A stretch of 64,000 bases of DNA from Dichotomicrobium thermohalophilum (GCF_003550175.1 NZ_QXDF01000001.1:1450501-1514500); one strand, 5' to 3'. Shown: positions 8,927 through 18,370, counted from the first letter of the stretch. Translations and numbers: made by a program. The notes: generated from the sequence alone by a model not told the origin.

Positions 8927-11900
8927 GCGGACCGATAGCCAAATCGCGCCAGCCCTACCGGCTCGCGGCGGGGGGGCGCGTCGACCGAAGCAAGACCGTC
9001 AATTTCACATTCGACGGCAAGGCCTACGAAGGCTTCGCGGGCGACACGCTCGCCTCGGCGTTGCTCGCCAATGGCGTGCACATGGTCGCGCGCAGCTTCA
9101 AGTATCACCGCCCGCGCGGCATCCTCGGCGCCGGCCCGGAGGACCCGGCCGCGCTGGTTCAGATCGGAAAGGACATGGTCCGCACCGACCCGAACACGCG
9201 CGCGACCGAAGCCGAGATCTACGAGGGGATGCAGGCCAGCGCGCAGAACTGCTGGCCGTCTCTCGGCTTCGATGTCGGCGCGGTCAACGATCTGGTGCAC
9301 CCGTTCCTGCCGGCCGGCTTTTACTACAAGACCTTCATGGGCCCGCCGGGCAAGTGGTCGTGGTTTGAACCGTCGATCCGCGCCGCCGCCGGGCTGGGCC
9401 GCGCGCCGGAAGGGCCTGATCCGGACCGCTACGAGAGCATCAACAAGCACTGCGACGTGCTGGTCATCGGCGGCGGCGCGTCCGGGCTGATGGCCGCGCT
9501 GTCGGCGGCGCGGTCCGGCGCGCGGGTGATCCTTGCCGAGGAGACGGCGGAGCTTGGCGGCTCGCTCTTGTCGATGAACCCCGGCGACACGCGCATCGGC
9601 GGCCAGCTCCCACATGAATGGGTGGCGCAGGCCGAGGCCGAACTTGCGGATGCGTCCGAAACCCTGATCCTCAAGCGCACCGCCGCGACCGGCTACTACA
9701 ATGACAATCTCGTCTTCCTGCATGAAAAGCTGCAGGACCATCTGCCTGACGCCGAGCGCGACGACAGCGCCCCGCGCCAGCGCATCTGGCGTGTGCGCGC
9801 CCGTCGTGTCGTGCTGGCGACCGGCGCGGTAGAGCGCCCGCTGGTCTTCGACGGCAACGACCGGCCGGGCATCATGCTGGCGGGCGCGGTGCGCACCTAT
9901 CTGCACCGCTACGGCGTCCTCGCGGGCCAGAAGGCGCTTGTGCTCACGAACAACAACAATGCCTGGCAGACGGCGTTCGACCTGAAGCGCGCGGGCGCGG
10001 ATGTGGCCGGCATCATCGACATGCGCCACAACATCGAACCTGCGCTGCGCAGCGCGGCGGCCGAGTTCGATATTCCTGTCTATGCGGGCGCGACGGTCGA
10101 TGGCACAAGCGGGCGCAAGCGCATCGAAAGCGCGAGCGTGTTGTCGGTCACGCCCGAAGGCGCCCCGGCCGGTGAGCCGCATGACATTGACTGCGATTTG
10201 CTGGCGGTTTCCGGCGGCTGGTCGCCCAACGCGGCGCTGTTCTCGCAGTCGCGTGGACAGTTGCGCTACGACGAAGAACTGGCTGCGATGCGCCCCTACA
10301 AGTCATGGCAGGCGGAGAGCTCGACAGGCCGCTGTAACGGGGTTATGGACCTCGCGGAGCGGCTCAGCGAAGGCGCGCGCGCCGGAGCCGAGGCTGCGCG
10401 CAAGGCGGGTTTTGAAACCGATCCCGCTGACGCCCCCGAGATCGACACGCCGGAAATGCGCCGGCTGTCCTATGCGATCCGCGCGGCGTGGTCCCCGATT
10501 TCTGCCAAGCCAGCACACAAGCAGCGCGCCTTCGTCGATCTGCAGAACGACGTGACGGTGAAGGACCTCAAGCTCGCGGTCCAGGAAGGCTACAAGTCCG
10601 TCGAGCACGCCAAGCGCTACACGACAACCGGCATGGGCACCGACCAGGGTAAGGTGGTCGGCGTCAACGCCTTCGGCCTGCTGGCGGACACGATGGATAA
10701 GGCCGTGGCGGAGATCGGCGTGACGACCTATCGCCAGCCCTGGAAGCCGGTGCAGCTCGGCGCACTGGCCGGGCAGCATACGGGCGATTTCTTCGAGCCG
10801 CGTCGCACCGTGCCCGCGCATGAATGGCACGTCGCCAACGGCGCGCAATTTGAGCTTGTCGGCGACTGGTTGCGCCCGCGCGTCTATCCGCGCAAGGGCG
10901 AGAGCTTTGAGGACGCGCTGCAGCGCGAATGCTACGCCGCGCGCACGGCCGTGGGCGTGCTGGATGCCTCGACGCTGGGCAAGATCGATATTCGCGGCAA
11001 GGATGCGCGCGAATTCCTCAACCGGGTCTACACAAACAGCTGGACGAAGCTCGCGCCGGGCCGGGCCCGCTACGGGCTGATGCTGGGCGAGGACGGCATG
11101 GTCATGGATGACGGCGTGACCGCCTGCATCGCCGATGACCACTTCCACATGACCACCACGACCGGCGGCGCGGCACGGGTTCTGAGCTGGCTGGAGGACT
11201 ATCTCCAGACCGAGTGGCCGGACCTGGAGGTTTACCTGACGTCGGTGACGGAGCAGTGGGCGGTGGCGAGCATCTGCGGCCCGCATTCGGCCAAGCTGGT
11301 TGGCGAGTTGTGCCTGGACCTCGACCCTGACCCGGAAAAGTTCAAGTTCATGAGCTGGAAGGAGGCGCATATTGACGGCGTGCCTGTGCGCGTCTTCCGC
11401 ATCTCCTTCACGGGCGAGTTGTCTTACGAGATCAACGTTCCGGCCTGTTACGGCAAATGGCTGTTCGAGAAAATCTTCGCTGCCGGTGCGAAATACGGCG
11501 CGACGCCTTACGGCACGGAGGGGATGCACCTGCTGCGTGCCGAAAAGGGCTTCATCATCGCAGGGCAGGACACGGACGGCACGACGACGCCGCTCGACCT
11601 GCGCATGGACTGGGCGGTCAAGAAGAAGGGCGACTTCATCGGCAAGCGCTCGCTGTCCCGCTCCGACACCGCGCGGCACAATCGCTGGCAGCTCGTCGGC
11701 CTGCTCAGCGAGGACCCAAACGACGTTCTGGTCGAGGGATCCTATTTGCGCGATACCGCGGACGAAGGCGTTCCGCCGGTGAAGAAGGCTGGTCATGTAA
11801 CCTCGGCCTATTACAGCCCGGTGACGAAACGGGCCTTCGCGCTCGGCCTTGTCGAGCGCGGCGGCGAGCGCATGGGCGAGACCCTTTACGCCAGTTGGGG

Positions 11901-12642
11901 CAAGGGGCCGGTCAAGCGCGTGACGATCACCGAGACCGATTTCCTCAAGGATGTCACGCTACCCGATCCGCAGCCGATCAATGAAAATGCGCCAGCGCCG
12001 CAGGCCCCGTCAGCGCCCTATATGCGCGGCCCGCTGGCGCACCGCGAGGCGATCTCGGGCGGCGGGGGTGCAGCCGCGCTCACGCCGCTTCCGGGCGGGA
12101 CGCGCTTCATCCTCCGCGGCGACGCTGCCGTGATCGGTCCGAAGTTGGCCGAGCAGGGCGTGACGCTGCCGGAGGCGGCTTGCACGATGACAACCGGCGA
12201 CGTGGCGCGCGTGCTCTGGCTGGGCCCGGACGAGTGGATGATTTTGGCTGACGACGGTCAGGGGCAGATTGTAGCCGACGCAATCAGCGCTGCGTGTGAG
12301 GCCACGCATCACCAGCTCGTTGATGTGTCGGACTATTATGCCGAAATCGGTATCTCAGGCGCGCGGGCGCGCGATATGCTGGCCAAGCTGACCACGCTGG
12401 ACATGCACCCGCGCGCATTCCAGGCCGGACAGGTGAAGGGCTCGATGTTCGGTCGGGTGCCGGCGACGCTGCGGCTGGAGCCGGATGCGGTGCCGGAAGC
12501 ATTCGCACTGACGATCCGCTGGTCGCACGCCGATTATCTCTGGTGCCAGCTCGCGCTTGCCGGGCGCGAATACGGCCTGCCGGCGCAAGAGCCGATCGGC
12601 AAGGTGACATTGGGCTACCCGGCGGAGGATCGCTGGCATTGA
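8923..12642 (+). CDS. soxA: Sarcosine oxidase alpha subunit fused to gamma subunit
   Basis: A 1239-residue fusion. Residues about 20-110 are the Fer2-like N-terminal domain (VNFTFDGKAYEGFAGDTLASAL, FKYHRPRGI). Residues about 175-480 form the FAD/NAD-binding domain (VLVIGGGASGLMAALSAARSG). Residues about 490-600 contain the conserved (2Fe-2S)-domain-like core without an obvious cluster, and about 640-1010 the GcvT-like THF-binding aminomethyltransferase domain. After an Ala/Pro linker (about 1015-1033), the last 200 residues match the gamma subunit SoxG: HREAI, LWLGPDEWMI, VDVSDYYAEIGISG and the C-terminal WSHADYLWCQL. Alpha alone is near 1000 residues, and SoxG is normally a separate gene. 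No separate soxG follows, and no frameshift is seen at the joint. Confidence 0.94.
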   Translation: MSGPIAKSRQPYRLAAGGRVDRSKTVNFTFDGKAYEGFAGDTLASALLANGVHMVARSFKYHRPRGILGAGPEDPAALVQIGKDMVRTDPNTRATEAEIYEGMQASAQNCWPSLGFDVGAVNDLVHPFLPAGFYYKTFMGPPGKWSWFEPSIRAAAGLGRAPEGPDPDRYESINKHCDVLVIGGGASGLMAALSAARSGARVILAEETAELGGSLLSMNPGDTRIGGQLPHEWVAQAEAELADASETLILKRTAATGYYNDNLVFLHEKLQDHLPDAERDDSAPRQRIWRVRARRVVLATGAVERPLVFDGNDRPGIMLAGAVRTYLHRYGVLAGQKALVLTNNNNAWQTAFDLKRAGADVAGIIDMRHNIEPALRSAAAEFDIPVYAGATVDGTSGRKRIESASVLSVTPEGAPAGEPHDIDCDLLAVSGGWSPNAALFSQSRGQLRYDEELAAMRPYKSWQAESSTGRCNGVMDLAERLSEGARAGAEAARKAGFETDPADAPEIDTPEMRRLSYAIRAAWSPISAKPAHKQRAFVDLQNDVTVKDLKLAVQEGYKSVEHAKRYTTTGMGTDQGKVVGVNAFGLLADTMDKAVAEIGVTTYRQPWKPVQLGALAGQHTGDFFEPRRTVPAHEWHVANGAQFELVGDWLRPRVYPRKGESFEDALQRECYAARTAVGVLDASTLGKIDIRGKDAREFLNRVYTNSWTKLAPGRARYGLMLGEDGMVMDDGVTACIADDHFHMTTTTGGAARVLSWLEDYLQTEWPDLEVYLTSVTEQWAVASICGPHSAKLVGELCLDLDPDPEKFKFMSWKEAHIDGVPVRVFRISFTGELSYEINVPACYGKWLFEKIFAAGAKYGATPYGTEGMHLLRAEKGFIIAGQDTDGTTTPLDLRMDWAVKKKGDFIGKRSLSRSDTARHNRWQLVGLLSEDPNDVLVEGSYLRDTADEGVPPVKKAGHVTSAYYSPVTKRAFALGLVERGGERMGETLYASWGKGPVKRVTITETDFLKDVTLPDPQPINENAPAPQAPSAPYMRGPLAHREAISGGGGAAALTPLPGGTRFILRGDAAVIGPKLAEQGVTLPEAACTMTTGDVARVLWLGPDEWMILADDGQGQIVADAISAACEATHHQLVDVSDYYAEIGISGARARDMLAKLTTLDMHPRAFQAGQVKGSMFGRVPATLRLEPDAVPEAFALTIRWSHADYLWCQLALAGREYGLPAQEPIGKVTLGYPAEDRWH

Positions 12643-12648
12643 TGGGTG

Positions 12649-12666
12649 AGCGGCGCGTCCGCCGCT
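12649..12666 (+). terminator. Weak hairpin after soxA
   Basis: AGCGGC (12649-12654) and GCCGCT (12661-12666) form a 6-bp stem with a 6-base loop between the convergent soxA and MBL-hydrolase genes. There is no T-tract on either side, so a role in termination is only a guess from position. Confidence 0.25.
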
Positions 12667-12669
12667 TGC

Positions 12670-13581
12670 TCAGGTCAGGCTGAAGGTCGCCTCAAGCGAG
12701 ATCGACCCGGGAGTTTCCGCGCGCCCGGTCTCCACCAGACGCTCCAGATGCGCGAGCACCGAAAGCTGCGCGGCGCGCTCAAGATGCTCGGGCAGACCGG
12801 TATAAACTTGCGCGGTGATATCCGGTACCGACTGCGCGCCCGTCTGCAAGGCCTCAATGATCTCGTTTTCCCGCCAGCGCCTGTGCATGATGAACGCCTT
12901 GACGAGCCGTTGCGGCTGGTTGATCCATCCACCGTGGCCGGGGAAATAGGCAGTGTGGTCATAGTCCAGCAGCCGGTGCAGCGAGTCCAGATACGCGCCC
13001 ATGTGTCCTTCCGGCGGCGCGATGACGCTGGTGTTCCAGCCCATGACGTGATCGCCGGAAAACAGCGCCTGCGCCGGCGCGTAAGCAAAACACAGATGAT
13101 CCGGTGCGTGGCCTGGCGTGTGCAGCGCGGTGATCTCCCAGTCATCGCCGGAGAGGACTTCGCCATCGCGCAGCGGGATGTCCGGCGTAAAATGCCCATC
13201 TGCGAAGCTGCGCCCGCCAGGCCCGAGCGTATCTGTCCGGCGAAGCCCCACCGATCCAAACCCGGCGGTCAGCGCGCCGGTGGCCTGTTTCAGCGCGGGC
13301 AGCCCGGCGCAATGATCCAGGTGCGTGTGGGTGATCAGAATATGCGTGACGCGCTCGCCGGTCTTTGCAAGCTCGTCCAGCAGCGCGTGGAGATGATCGG
13401 GGCTCTCCGGACCCGGGTCGATCACTGCGACATTGCCGCGCCCGATGATGTAGGTGTTCGTGCCATGATCCGTCATTGGCCCGGGGTTCGGCGCGACCAG
13501 CCGGCGCACGCCCGGTGCGACCGGGCTCGCCACGCCATACGCGAAGCGCATCTCCTTCTGAAACGGGATCTGCTCGCTCAT
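12670..13581 (-). CDS. MBL-fold metallo-hydrolase (LACTB2/glyoxalase II-like)
   Basis: The 303-residue protein has the metallo-beta-lactamase metal motif THTHLDHCAG, followed by the second-metal His in LHTPGHAPDHLCF, the Asp in LFSGDHVMGW and a late His in YFPGHGG. After residue 210 there is a winged-helix-like segment (HRRWRENEIIEALQTG, VYTGLPEHLERAAQLSVLAHLERL), as in the LACTB2 / YflN group of hydrolases. Substrate cannot be read from the sequence. It lies 11 bases downstream of anmK on the same strand and is probably cotranscribed, but a role in cell-wall recycling is not established. Confidence 0.85.
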   Translation of the reverse strand: MSEQIPFQKEMRFAYGVASPVAPGVRRLVAPNPGPMTDHGTNTYIIGRGNVAVIDPGPESPDHLHALLDELAKTGERVTHILITHTHLDHCAGLPALKQATGALTAGFGSVGLRRTDTLGPGGRSFADGHFTPDIPLRDGEVLSGDDWEITALHTPGHAPDHLCFAYAPAQALFSGDHVMGWNTSVIAPPEGHMGAYLDSLHRLLDYDHTAYFPGHGGWINQPQRLVKAFIMHRRWRENEIIEALQTGAQSVPDITAQVYTGLPEHLERAAQLSVLAHLERLVETGRAETPGSISLEATFSLT

Positions 13582-13592
13582 GAGATGTCCTG

Positions 13593-14729
13593 TCAGGCGG
13601 CGCGTTCTGGCTGCGTCACGCTACCGCCGGTCAGCGGCCGGGGCACTCCGGTTGTTCCGGGGAAGGTGATTGGCATTCCTTGGAGGCTGCGGGCAGCGAG
13701 GAAGGCGAAGGCCTGCGCCTCGATGAAATCGCCGCGCCAGCCCAACGCGTCGGCTGTGGTGAGGTCGCCGGGCAGGGCGTCTGTGAGCGCGCGTAGGAGT
13801 TCCGGATTGCGCGCGCCGCCGCCGCAGACGATCCAGCTTTTCGGCGCTTCAGGCAGATGGTCGCGCGCCGACGCGACACAGCGGGCGGTGAAACTGCTGA
13901 GCGTGGCGGCGCCATCCTCAAGGCTCAACCCTTCAAGCGCCTCACCCGTCGAGAGGTCCAGCCTGTCGAGGGATTTCGGCGGCTGTTGTGCGAGGTAATC
14001 GCTCAAGCCTGCCTCCAGCGCCGCCAGCGCCCGCTCATCAACCGCGCCGCTTGCCGCCAGTGCGCCGTCGCGGTCCATTGGCTCGCCCGTATGTCGGTAG
14101 ACCCAGTCATCGAGCAGCGCATTGCCCGGCCCGGTGTCAAAGGCCATCAGCGCGTCGCTTTCGCCGATCCAGGTCACGTTTGCGACCCCGCCAACATTCA
14201 CAACCGCTACCGGCGGTTCCAGTCCGGCCGCTCGCGCCAGCGCCTGGTGAAACACCGGCACCAGCGGTGCGCCCTGGCCGCCCGCGGCCACATCAGCGCC
14301 GCGCAGGTCGTGCACGACCGTCAAGCCGCAGCGACGGGCCAGCGCATCCGCGTCGATAAGCTGGACCGTAAGCCGGTCCTTGGGCCGGTGCAGAACCGTC
14401 TGGCCGTGGACGCCGACGACCGCGACCGGCTCATTCTCCCGCCCGGCGAGAAAATCGCGGATCGTCTCGGCGTAGGCATCCGTGATCATTGCCTCGGCCT
14501 CGGCAAGCCGGCCCGGCCGCGCATGGCGATCGGTCAGCGTCTGCGCATCCGCCAGCGCGCCGCGCAAAAGGTCGCGTTCCTGGAGCGTAAAGGGGCGCTC
14601 GCCCACCGGCCCGAAGCGCTGGACCGCGTGGCCGTCCGTCTCGATCAGCGCGATATCCACACCATCGAGCGAGGTGCCGCTCATGAGCCCCAGCGCGGTC
14701 ACAGGTTCAGCATATTTGTTGGCGTGCAT
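13593..14729 (-). CDS. anmK: Anhydro-N-acetylmuramic acid kinase
   Basis: Converts 1,6-anhydro-MurNAc from peptidoglycan turnover to MurNAc-6-phosphate. The N-terminal family signature GLMSGTSLDGVDIALIE gives the ATP-binding loop. Other marks are VGVHGQTVLHRP, NVGGVANVTW, AFDTGPGNALLDDW and the C-terminal CGGGARNPELLRAL. I start at the ATG at 14729 (378 residues, the family length) rather than at an upstream ATG that adds 40 unconserved residues. It is divergent from tyrS, an arrangement common in alphaproteobacteria. The window also contains AmgK and MurU, which use MurNAc without the 6-phosphate. Confidence 0.94.
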   Translation of the reverse strand: MHANKYAEPVTALGLMSGTSLDGVDIALIETDGHAVQRFGPVGERPFTLQERDLLRGALADAQTLTDRHARPGRLAEAEAMITDAYAETIRDFLAGRENEPVAVVGVHGQTVLHRPKDRLTVQLIDADALARRCGLTVVHDLRGADVAAGGQGAPLVPVFHQALARAAGLEPPVAVVNVGGVANVTWIGESDALMAFDTGPGNALLDDWVYRHTGEPMDRDGALAASGAVDERALAALEAGLSDYLAQQPPKSLDRLDLSTGEALEGLSLEDGAATLSSFTARCVASARDHLPEAPKSWIVCGGGARNPELLRALTDALPGDLTTADALGWRGDFIEAQAFAFLAARSLQGMPITFPGTTGVPRPLTGGSVTQPERAA

Positions 14730-14866
14730 TTCGGAATTGGACCTGTTACATCTGGTGGCGATCCCGAACAACAGGACCGTTGCTGTCAGCCGATGCGCAT
14801 CAAACCTTTGCGCTTCGCTTTTGCTGTTTCGGGGCTCGTTGCCCCGCATGAACCGGACGCGAGATC

Positions 14867-16156
14867 ATGAGCGAGACGAAAACCGCGCGAAAAACTCGAT
14901 CGGCAGCGCCTACGCGCGCCTACAAGTCGGATTTTCTGAACATCCTCCAGGAGCGCGGCTTCATCAACCAGTGCACGGATGAGGCCGGCCTCGACGCGCT
15001 TTTGACCTCGGAGCGCGTCACCGGTTATATCGGGTTCGACCTGACCGCGCAAAGCCTGCATGTGGGCAGCCTCATCGGCATCATGACGCTGCGCTGGATG
15101 CAGAAGTGTGGCCATCGGCCCATCGTGCTGCTTGGCGGCGGCACGACCAAGATCGGCGACCCCTCTGGCAAGGACGAAACCCGCCAGATGCTCAGCGCGG
15201 AACAGATCGCTGCGAACAAGGAGAGCATTGGGCGCATCTTCGACCGCTTCCTCGATTTCCGCGAGGATGGCGCGCTGTTTGTGGACAACGACGAGTGGCT
15301 TAGCGAGCTGGGCTATATCGAGTTCCTGCGCGACTATGGCCGGCACTTCACGATCAACCGGATGTTGACTTTCGATTCCGTGCGCCTGCGCCTGGAGCGC
15401 GAGCAGCCGCTGACCTTCATCGAATTCAACTACATGCTGCTGCAAGCCTACGATTTCGTCGAGCTTTACAAGCGCTTCGGCTGCCGGCTTCAGATGGGCG
15501 GTTCCGACCAGTGGGGCAATATTGTCAACGGCACGGAACTGGGCCGGCGCACGGGTACGCCGGAGCTATACGGGTTGACGACGCCGCTTCTCACGACCGC
15601 CTCGGGCGCGAAGATGGGCAAGACCGCCTCCGGTGCGATCTGGCTCAGCCCTGAGATGCTGTCGCCGTATGATTATTGGCAGTTCTGGCGCAACACCGAA
15701 GACGCCGATGTCGGCCGCTTCCTCCGGCTTTACACGGAACTGCCGCTGGACGAGGTCGCCCGCCTGGAGGCGCTGGAAGGCGCGGAACTGAACGAGGCGA
15801 AGAAGCGCCTGGCCGATGAGGCGACCGCGCTGGCCCACGGACGGGAGGCCGCGCGCGAGGCCGCCGAGACGGCACGGCAGACCTTCGAGCAGGGCGGCAT
15901 CGCCGGTGGACTGCCATCCGTGGAGGTCTCACGGGACGATCTGGAAGGCGGGCTGGGCGTTCTGGCCGCTTTCGTGCTGGCCGGGCTGGCAGCGTCGAAC
16001 GGCGAGGTGCGTCGCGGTATCAAGGGGGGCGCGGTGCGCGTGAATGGCGAGCAGGTCCGCGACGAAAAGACGCAGCTTGGCCCGTCCGATGTCCAGGACG
16101 GCGTGATCAAGCTGTCGATGGGCAAGAAGAAACACGCGCTTCTGAAGGTCGTATGA
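14867..16156 (+). CDS. tyrS: Tyrosyl-tRNA synthetase
   Basis: Class I aminoacyl-tRNA synthetase charging tRNA-Tyr. The HIGH signature appears as HVGS at 65-68 and the KMSKS loop as KMGKT at 249-253. The tyrosine-recognition core includes [27 protein letters not shown] and [11 protein letters not shown]. An S4 RNA-binding domain occupies about 360-425 ([21 protein letters not shown]). Length is 429, normal for the bacterial TyrS group with a split active site. The first 18 residues are basic and poorly conserved, so an internal start cannot be excluded. Divergent from anmK with a 137-base gap; followed by a hairpin shared with fdxA. Confidence 0.97.
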   Translation: MSETKTARKTRSAAPTRAYKSDFLNILQERGFINQCTDEAGLDALLTSERVTGYIGFDLTAQSLHVGSLIGIMTLRWMQKCGHRPIVLLGGGTTKIGDPSGKDETRQMLSAEQIAANKESIGRIFDRFLDFREDGALFVDNDEWLSELGYIEFLRDYGRHFTINRMLTFDSVRLRLEREQPLTFIEFNYMLLQAYDFVELYKRFGCRLQMGGSDQWGNIVNGTELGRRTGTPELYGLTTPLLTTASGAKMGKTASGAIWLSPEMLSPYDYWQFWRNTEDADVGRFLRLYTELPLDEVARLEALEGAELNEAKKRLADEATALAHGREAAREAAETARQTFEQGGIAGGLPSVEVSRDDLEGGLGVLAAFVLAGLAASNGEVRRGIKGGAVRVNGEQVRDEKTQLGPSDVQDGVIKLSMGKKKHALLKVV

Positions 16157-16165
16157 GGCACGCAT

Positions 16166-16197
16166 AAAAAAGACGCGGCGGGAGGCTTCGCCGCGTC
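16166..16197 (-). terminator. Rho-independent terminator for fdxA (shared hairpin with tyrS)
   Basis: A perfect 9-bp stem, GACGCGGCG (16172-16180) with CGCCGCGTC (16189-16197), surrounds an 8-base loop. On the minus strand the stem is followed by six T residues (complement of 16166-16171), a textbook intrinsic terminator for fdxA. On the plus strand the same hairpin lies just after tyrS but lacks a T-run. Confidence 0.8.
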
Positions 16198-16228
16198 GGA
16201 AGTTTCACGCTGGACGCGTGGCCAATAA

Positions 16229-16564
16229 TCAGTCGCCTTCGCCAGGCTCCGGCGAGAAATACTGCTCCTTGTCCTTTACATCGGCCATTTCATCGGCAGA
16301 GGGCAGGGGGTCTTTCTTCGCCGTGATGTTCGGCCATTTCTCGGAATATTCCCGGTTGATCTCCAGCCACTTTTCCAGGCCGGGCTCGGTGTCCGGCTTG
16401 ATTGCCTCGACAGGGCATTCCGGCTCGCAGACGCCGCAATCAATGCATTCATCCGGGTGGATGACGAGCATGTTCTCGCCCTCATAGAAACAATCCACCG
16501 GGCACACCTCGACACAGTCGGTGTATTTGCACTTGATGCAGGCATCCAGGACCACATACGTCAT
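16229..16564 (-). CDS. fdxA: Seven-iron ferredoxin FdxA
   Basis: A 111-residue electron carrier with one [3Fe-4S] and one [4Fe-4S] cluster. Cysteines at 9, 17 and 50 match the 3Fe ligands of Azotobacter ferredoxin I, and those at 21, 40, 43 and 46 match the 4Fe ligands, with extra Cys at 12 and 25. The C-terminal half ([24 protein letters not shown]) is the usual FdxA tail. The ATG at 16564 is supported by GGAGGAG 5 bases upstream; the 23 extra upstream residues are rejected. It is located between tyrS and the Fe-S carrier mrp. The partner enzyme is unknown. Confidence 0.95.
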   Translation of the reverse strand: MTYVVLDACIKCKYTDCVEVCPVDCFYEGENMLVIHPDECIDCGVCEPECPVEAIKPDTEPGLEKWLEINREYSEKWPNITAKKDPLPSADEMADVKDKEQYFSPEPGEGD

Positions 16565-16748
16565 TCGGCTCCTCCGCGTGCGCGACGTCGGCAGTTTCGG
16601 CCCGTATTTCCGATAGCTGCGGGCAAAATGCAAGTCTGGCGACGCCTTTCCCGCAAGCTAAAACCAACCTCAGCACTTGGGTAAATGAATTTGCACGATG
16701 GATCAAGCACGCGCGTCAAAAAGCGCGTTCGATTTCGTGCATGCTGAC

Positions 16749-17915
16749 TTATTCGATGACGATGCGCGGGCGCGCGGCCTGTGCCTTGGCATCTTCACCT
16801 GTCAACTCGGCCCAGGCCTTGGCAGCGATCTGACGATAGACCTGAGCGTGCGGGCTGTCCGGCTCGCTGGCGACGATGGGCTGCCCGCCGTCGGAGCGCT
16901 CGCGGATCGTCATGTTGAGCGGCACCTCGCCAAGGAGCGGAACGCCCAGCTTGTCAGCCTCCTTGCGTGCGCCGCCATAGCCGAAGATCTCGCTGCGCTC
17001 ACCGCATTTCGGGCACAGGAAGTAGCTCATGTTTTCCACGATGCCGAGCACCGGCACATTCGTCTTGCGGAACATGTTGAGGCCTTTGCGCGCGTCGATG
17101 AGCGCCAGGTCCTGGGGCGTCGAGACGATCACCGAGCCGGCGAGCGGCACCTGCTGGGCCATCGTGAGCTGCGCGTCGCCCGTGCCTGGTGGCATGTCCA
17201 CCACCAGCACGTCGAGCTCACCCCAGGCCACATCGCGCAGCATCTGCGTGAGCGCCTGAATCACCATCGGGCCGCGCCATATCATTGGCTCATCCTCGGC
17301 TATCAGGAAGCCCATCGACATGGCTTTGAGGCCGAAGGCGTCCATCGGCTTGAGGATGTTGTTATCATCGACATCCGGGCGCCCGGTCAGGCCGAGCAGC
17401 CGCGGAATCGACGGGCCGTAGATGTCCGCGTCGAGGATGCCGACGCGCAGACCGTTCGCCGCGAAGCCGAGCGCCAGGTTGACGGCGGTTGTGGACTTGC
17501 CGACGCCGCCCTTGCCCGAGGCCACGGCGACAATGTGCTTGACGTTCTCGATGCCGCGGAGGGTGCCGCCGCCTGCGCGCGCCGGTCCGGCCTGGGCGCC
17601 GTTGCCGCTGGCCGGTGCCTGCTGCTGACGGGCCGCCGTCTTTTGCTGGGCGGCGCCTGGCTTCTGCTCGGCGGTCAGCGTCACGGTTGCGTTCTCCACG
17701 CCCGGCAGTTCCTTCACCACGATCTCGGCAGCCTGGCGGAGCGGCTCCAGTTCCTTGGCGCGCTCTGGCGGCACCGCGATCGAGAAATACACCTTGCCCT
17801 TGTTGACGACGATCTCGGAAACCAGGCCGAGCGCGACGATGTTGCTCTCGCCGTCCGGCCCCTTGATGCGTTCGAGCTCTTTAAGGATGCGGTCTTTGGT
17901 TGGTGCGTCTGTCAT
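16749..17915 (-). CDS. Mrp/ApbC-type Fe-S cluster carrier ATPase
   Basis: A P-loop ATPase that carries Fe-S clusters to apo-proteins. The 388 residues comprise an N-terminal DUF59/MIP18-like domain (about 1-95: GPDGESNIVALGLVSEIVV), a low-complexity Ala/Gln linker (about 100-130), and the ParA/Mrp domain. That domain has a deviant Walker A (GKGGVGKST), ILDADIYGPSIPRLL, MPPGTGDAQLT and the cluster-binding CPKC in the segment YFLCPKCGE. The ATG at 17915 was preferred over an upstream codon because it begins with the conserved region. Placed downstream of an AT-rich gap and followed, after 184 bases, by fdxA, another Fe-S gene. Confidence 0.93.
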   Translation of the reverse strand: MTDAPTKDRILKELERIKGPDGESNIVALGLVSEIVVNKGKVYFSIAVPPERAKELEPLRQAAEIVVKELPGVENATVTLTAEQKPGAAQQKTAARQQQAPASGNGAQAGPARAGGGTLRGIENVKHIVAVASGKGGVGKSTTAVNLALGFAANGLRVGILDADIYGPSIPRLLGLTGRPDVDDNNILKPMDAFGLKAMSMGFLIAEDEPMIWRGPMVIQALTQMLRDVAWGELDVLVVDMPPGTGDAQLTMAQQVPLAGSVIVSTPQDLALIDARKGLNMFRKTNVPVLGIVENMSYFLCPKCGERSEIFGYGGARKEADKLGVPLLGEVPLNMTIRERSDGGQPIVASEPDSPHAQVYRQIAAKAWAELTGEDAKAQAARPRIVIE

Positions 17916-18135
17916 AGATGGTCCTGAACCCCGTTGAACTCCCAAACGGCGCATGCCAACTCGCTCTGGAAGGAGGGATCACCTGGAAGCTGGCTGACTG
18001 ACATGCCTCTTACCTAACTATTGTCCGGGGGCATCGCAATCGGTTGTTCAAGGCCGGAGAAGGGGCGCTGCTCTTGACGAGCCCCATTCACGCAAGAAAG
18101 TAACGAAAAATTGATCGATCTGGAACTTTTCTAAC

Positions 18136-18261
18136 TTGACACGCCTTAGCGAAGTAATGTAGCTGACAGCCATCCTGAGCCGTTGTCACTGAACGGCAAC
18201 AAAACTCGTTATTGCGTTCTTCATTCGCATGAAACTTTGGTAGCCTTGCCTATTGCAAGGC
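18136..18261 (+). promoter_or_regulatory. Orphan-looking promoter and leader in the AT-rich gap
   Basis: The 17916-18363 gap is clearly AT-richer than its surroundings. On the plus strand it shows a consensus -35 TTGACA (18136-18141), with only a weak -10 candidate around TAATGTAG (18155-18162). Next come a hairpin GCCGTT/AACGGC (18179-18184 with 18192-18197) and a second hairpin GCCTTGC/GCAAGGC (18243-18249 with 18255-18261). A G-rich stretch then sits just before an ATG at 18275. The order promoter, structured leader, ribosome site, start codon looks deliberate, yet only 31 codons follow. Confidence 0.35.
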
Positions 18262-18274
18262 CGGGGGGCAGACG

Positions 18275-18370
18275 ATGACAACCACTTCTATACGGTCCGA
18301 GATGCAAGAAGACTCCTCATCAACGGCAAATGGACCAGGGGAGGGCTTGGGAAGCCGGTTGTTTTAACGT
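18275..18370 (+). CDS. Short 31-codon open frame, possibly a truncated gene start
   Basis: ATG at 18275 follows a GGGGGG ribosome-like site 5 bases upstream and two leader hairpins. The predicted 31 residues begin MTTTSIRSEMQ and end GLGSRLF; they are hydrophilic and I do not recognise them. The frame ends seven bases into the 3' end of the convergent unknown gene (18364-19494). It may be a real small protein, a leader peptide, or the surviving start of a longer gene removed when that neighbour arrived. Evidence is only local. Confidence 0.25.

Noticed and set aside
17970-17990. A stretch resembling the 16S rRNA 3' end near GGAGGGATCACC
   Set aside because: Only about ten bases match and no rRNA sequence flanks it; chance similarity in an intergenic region.
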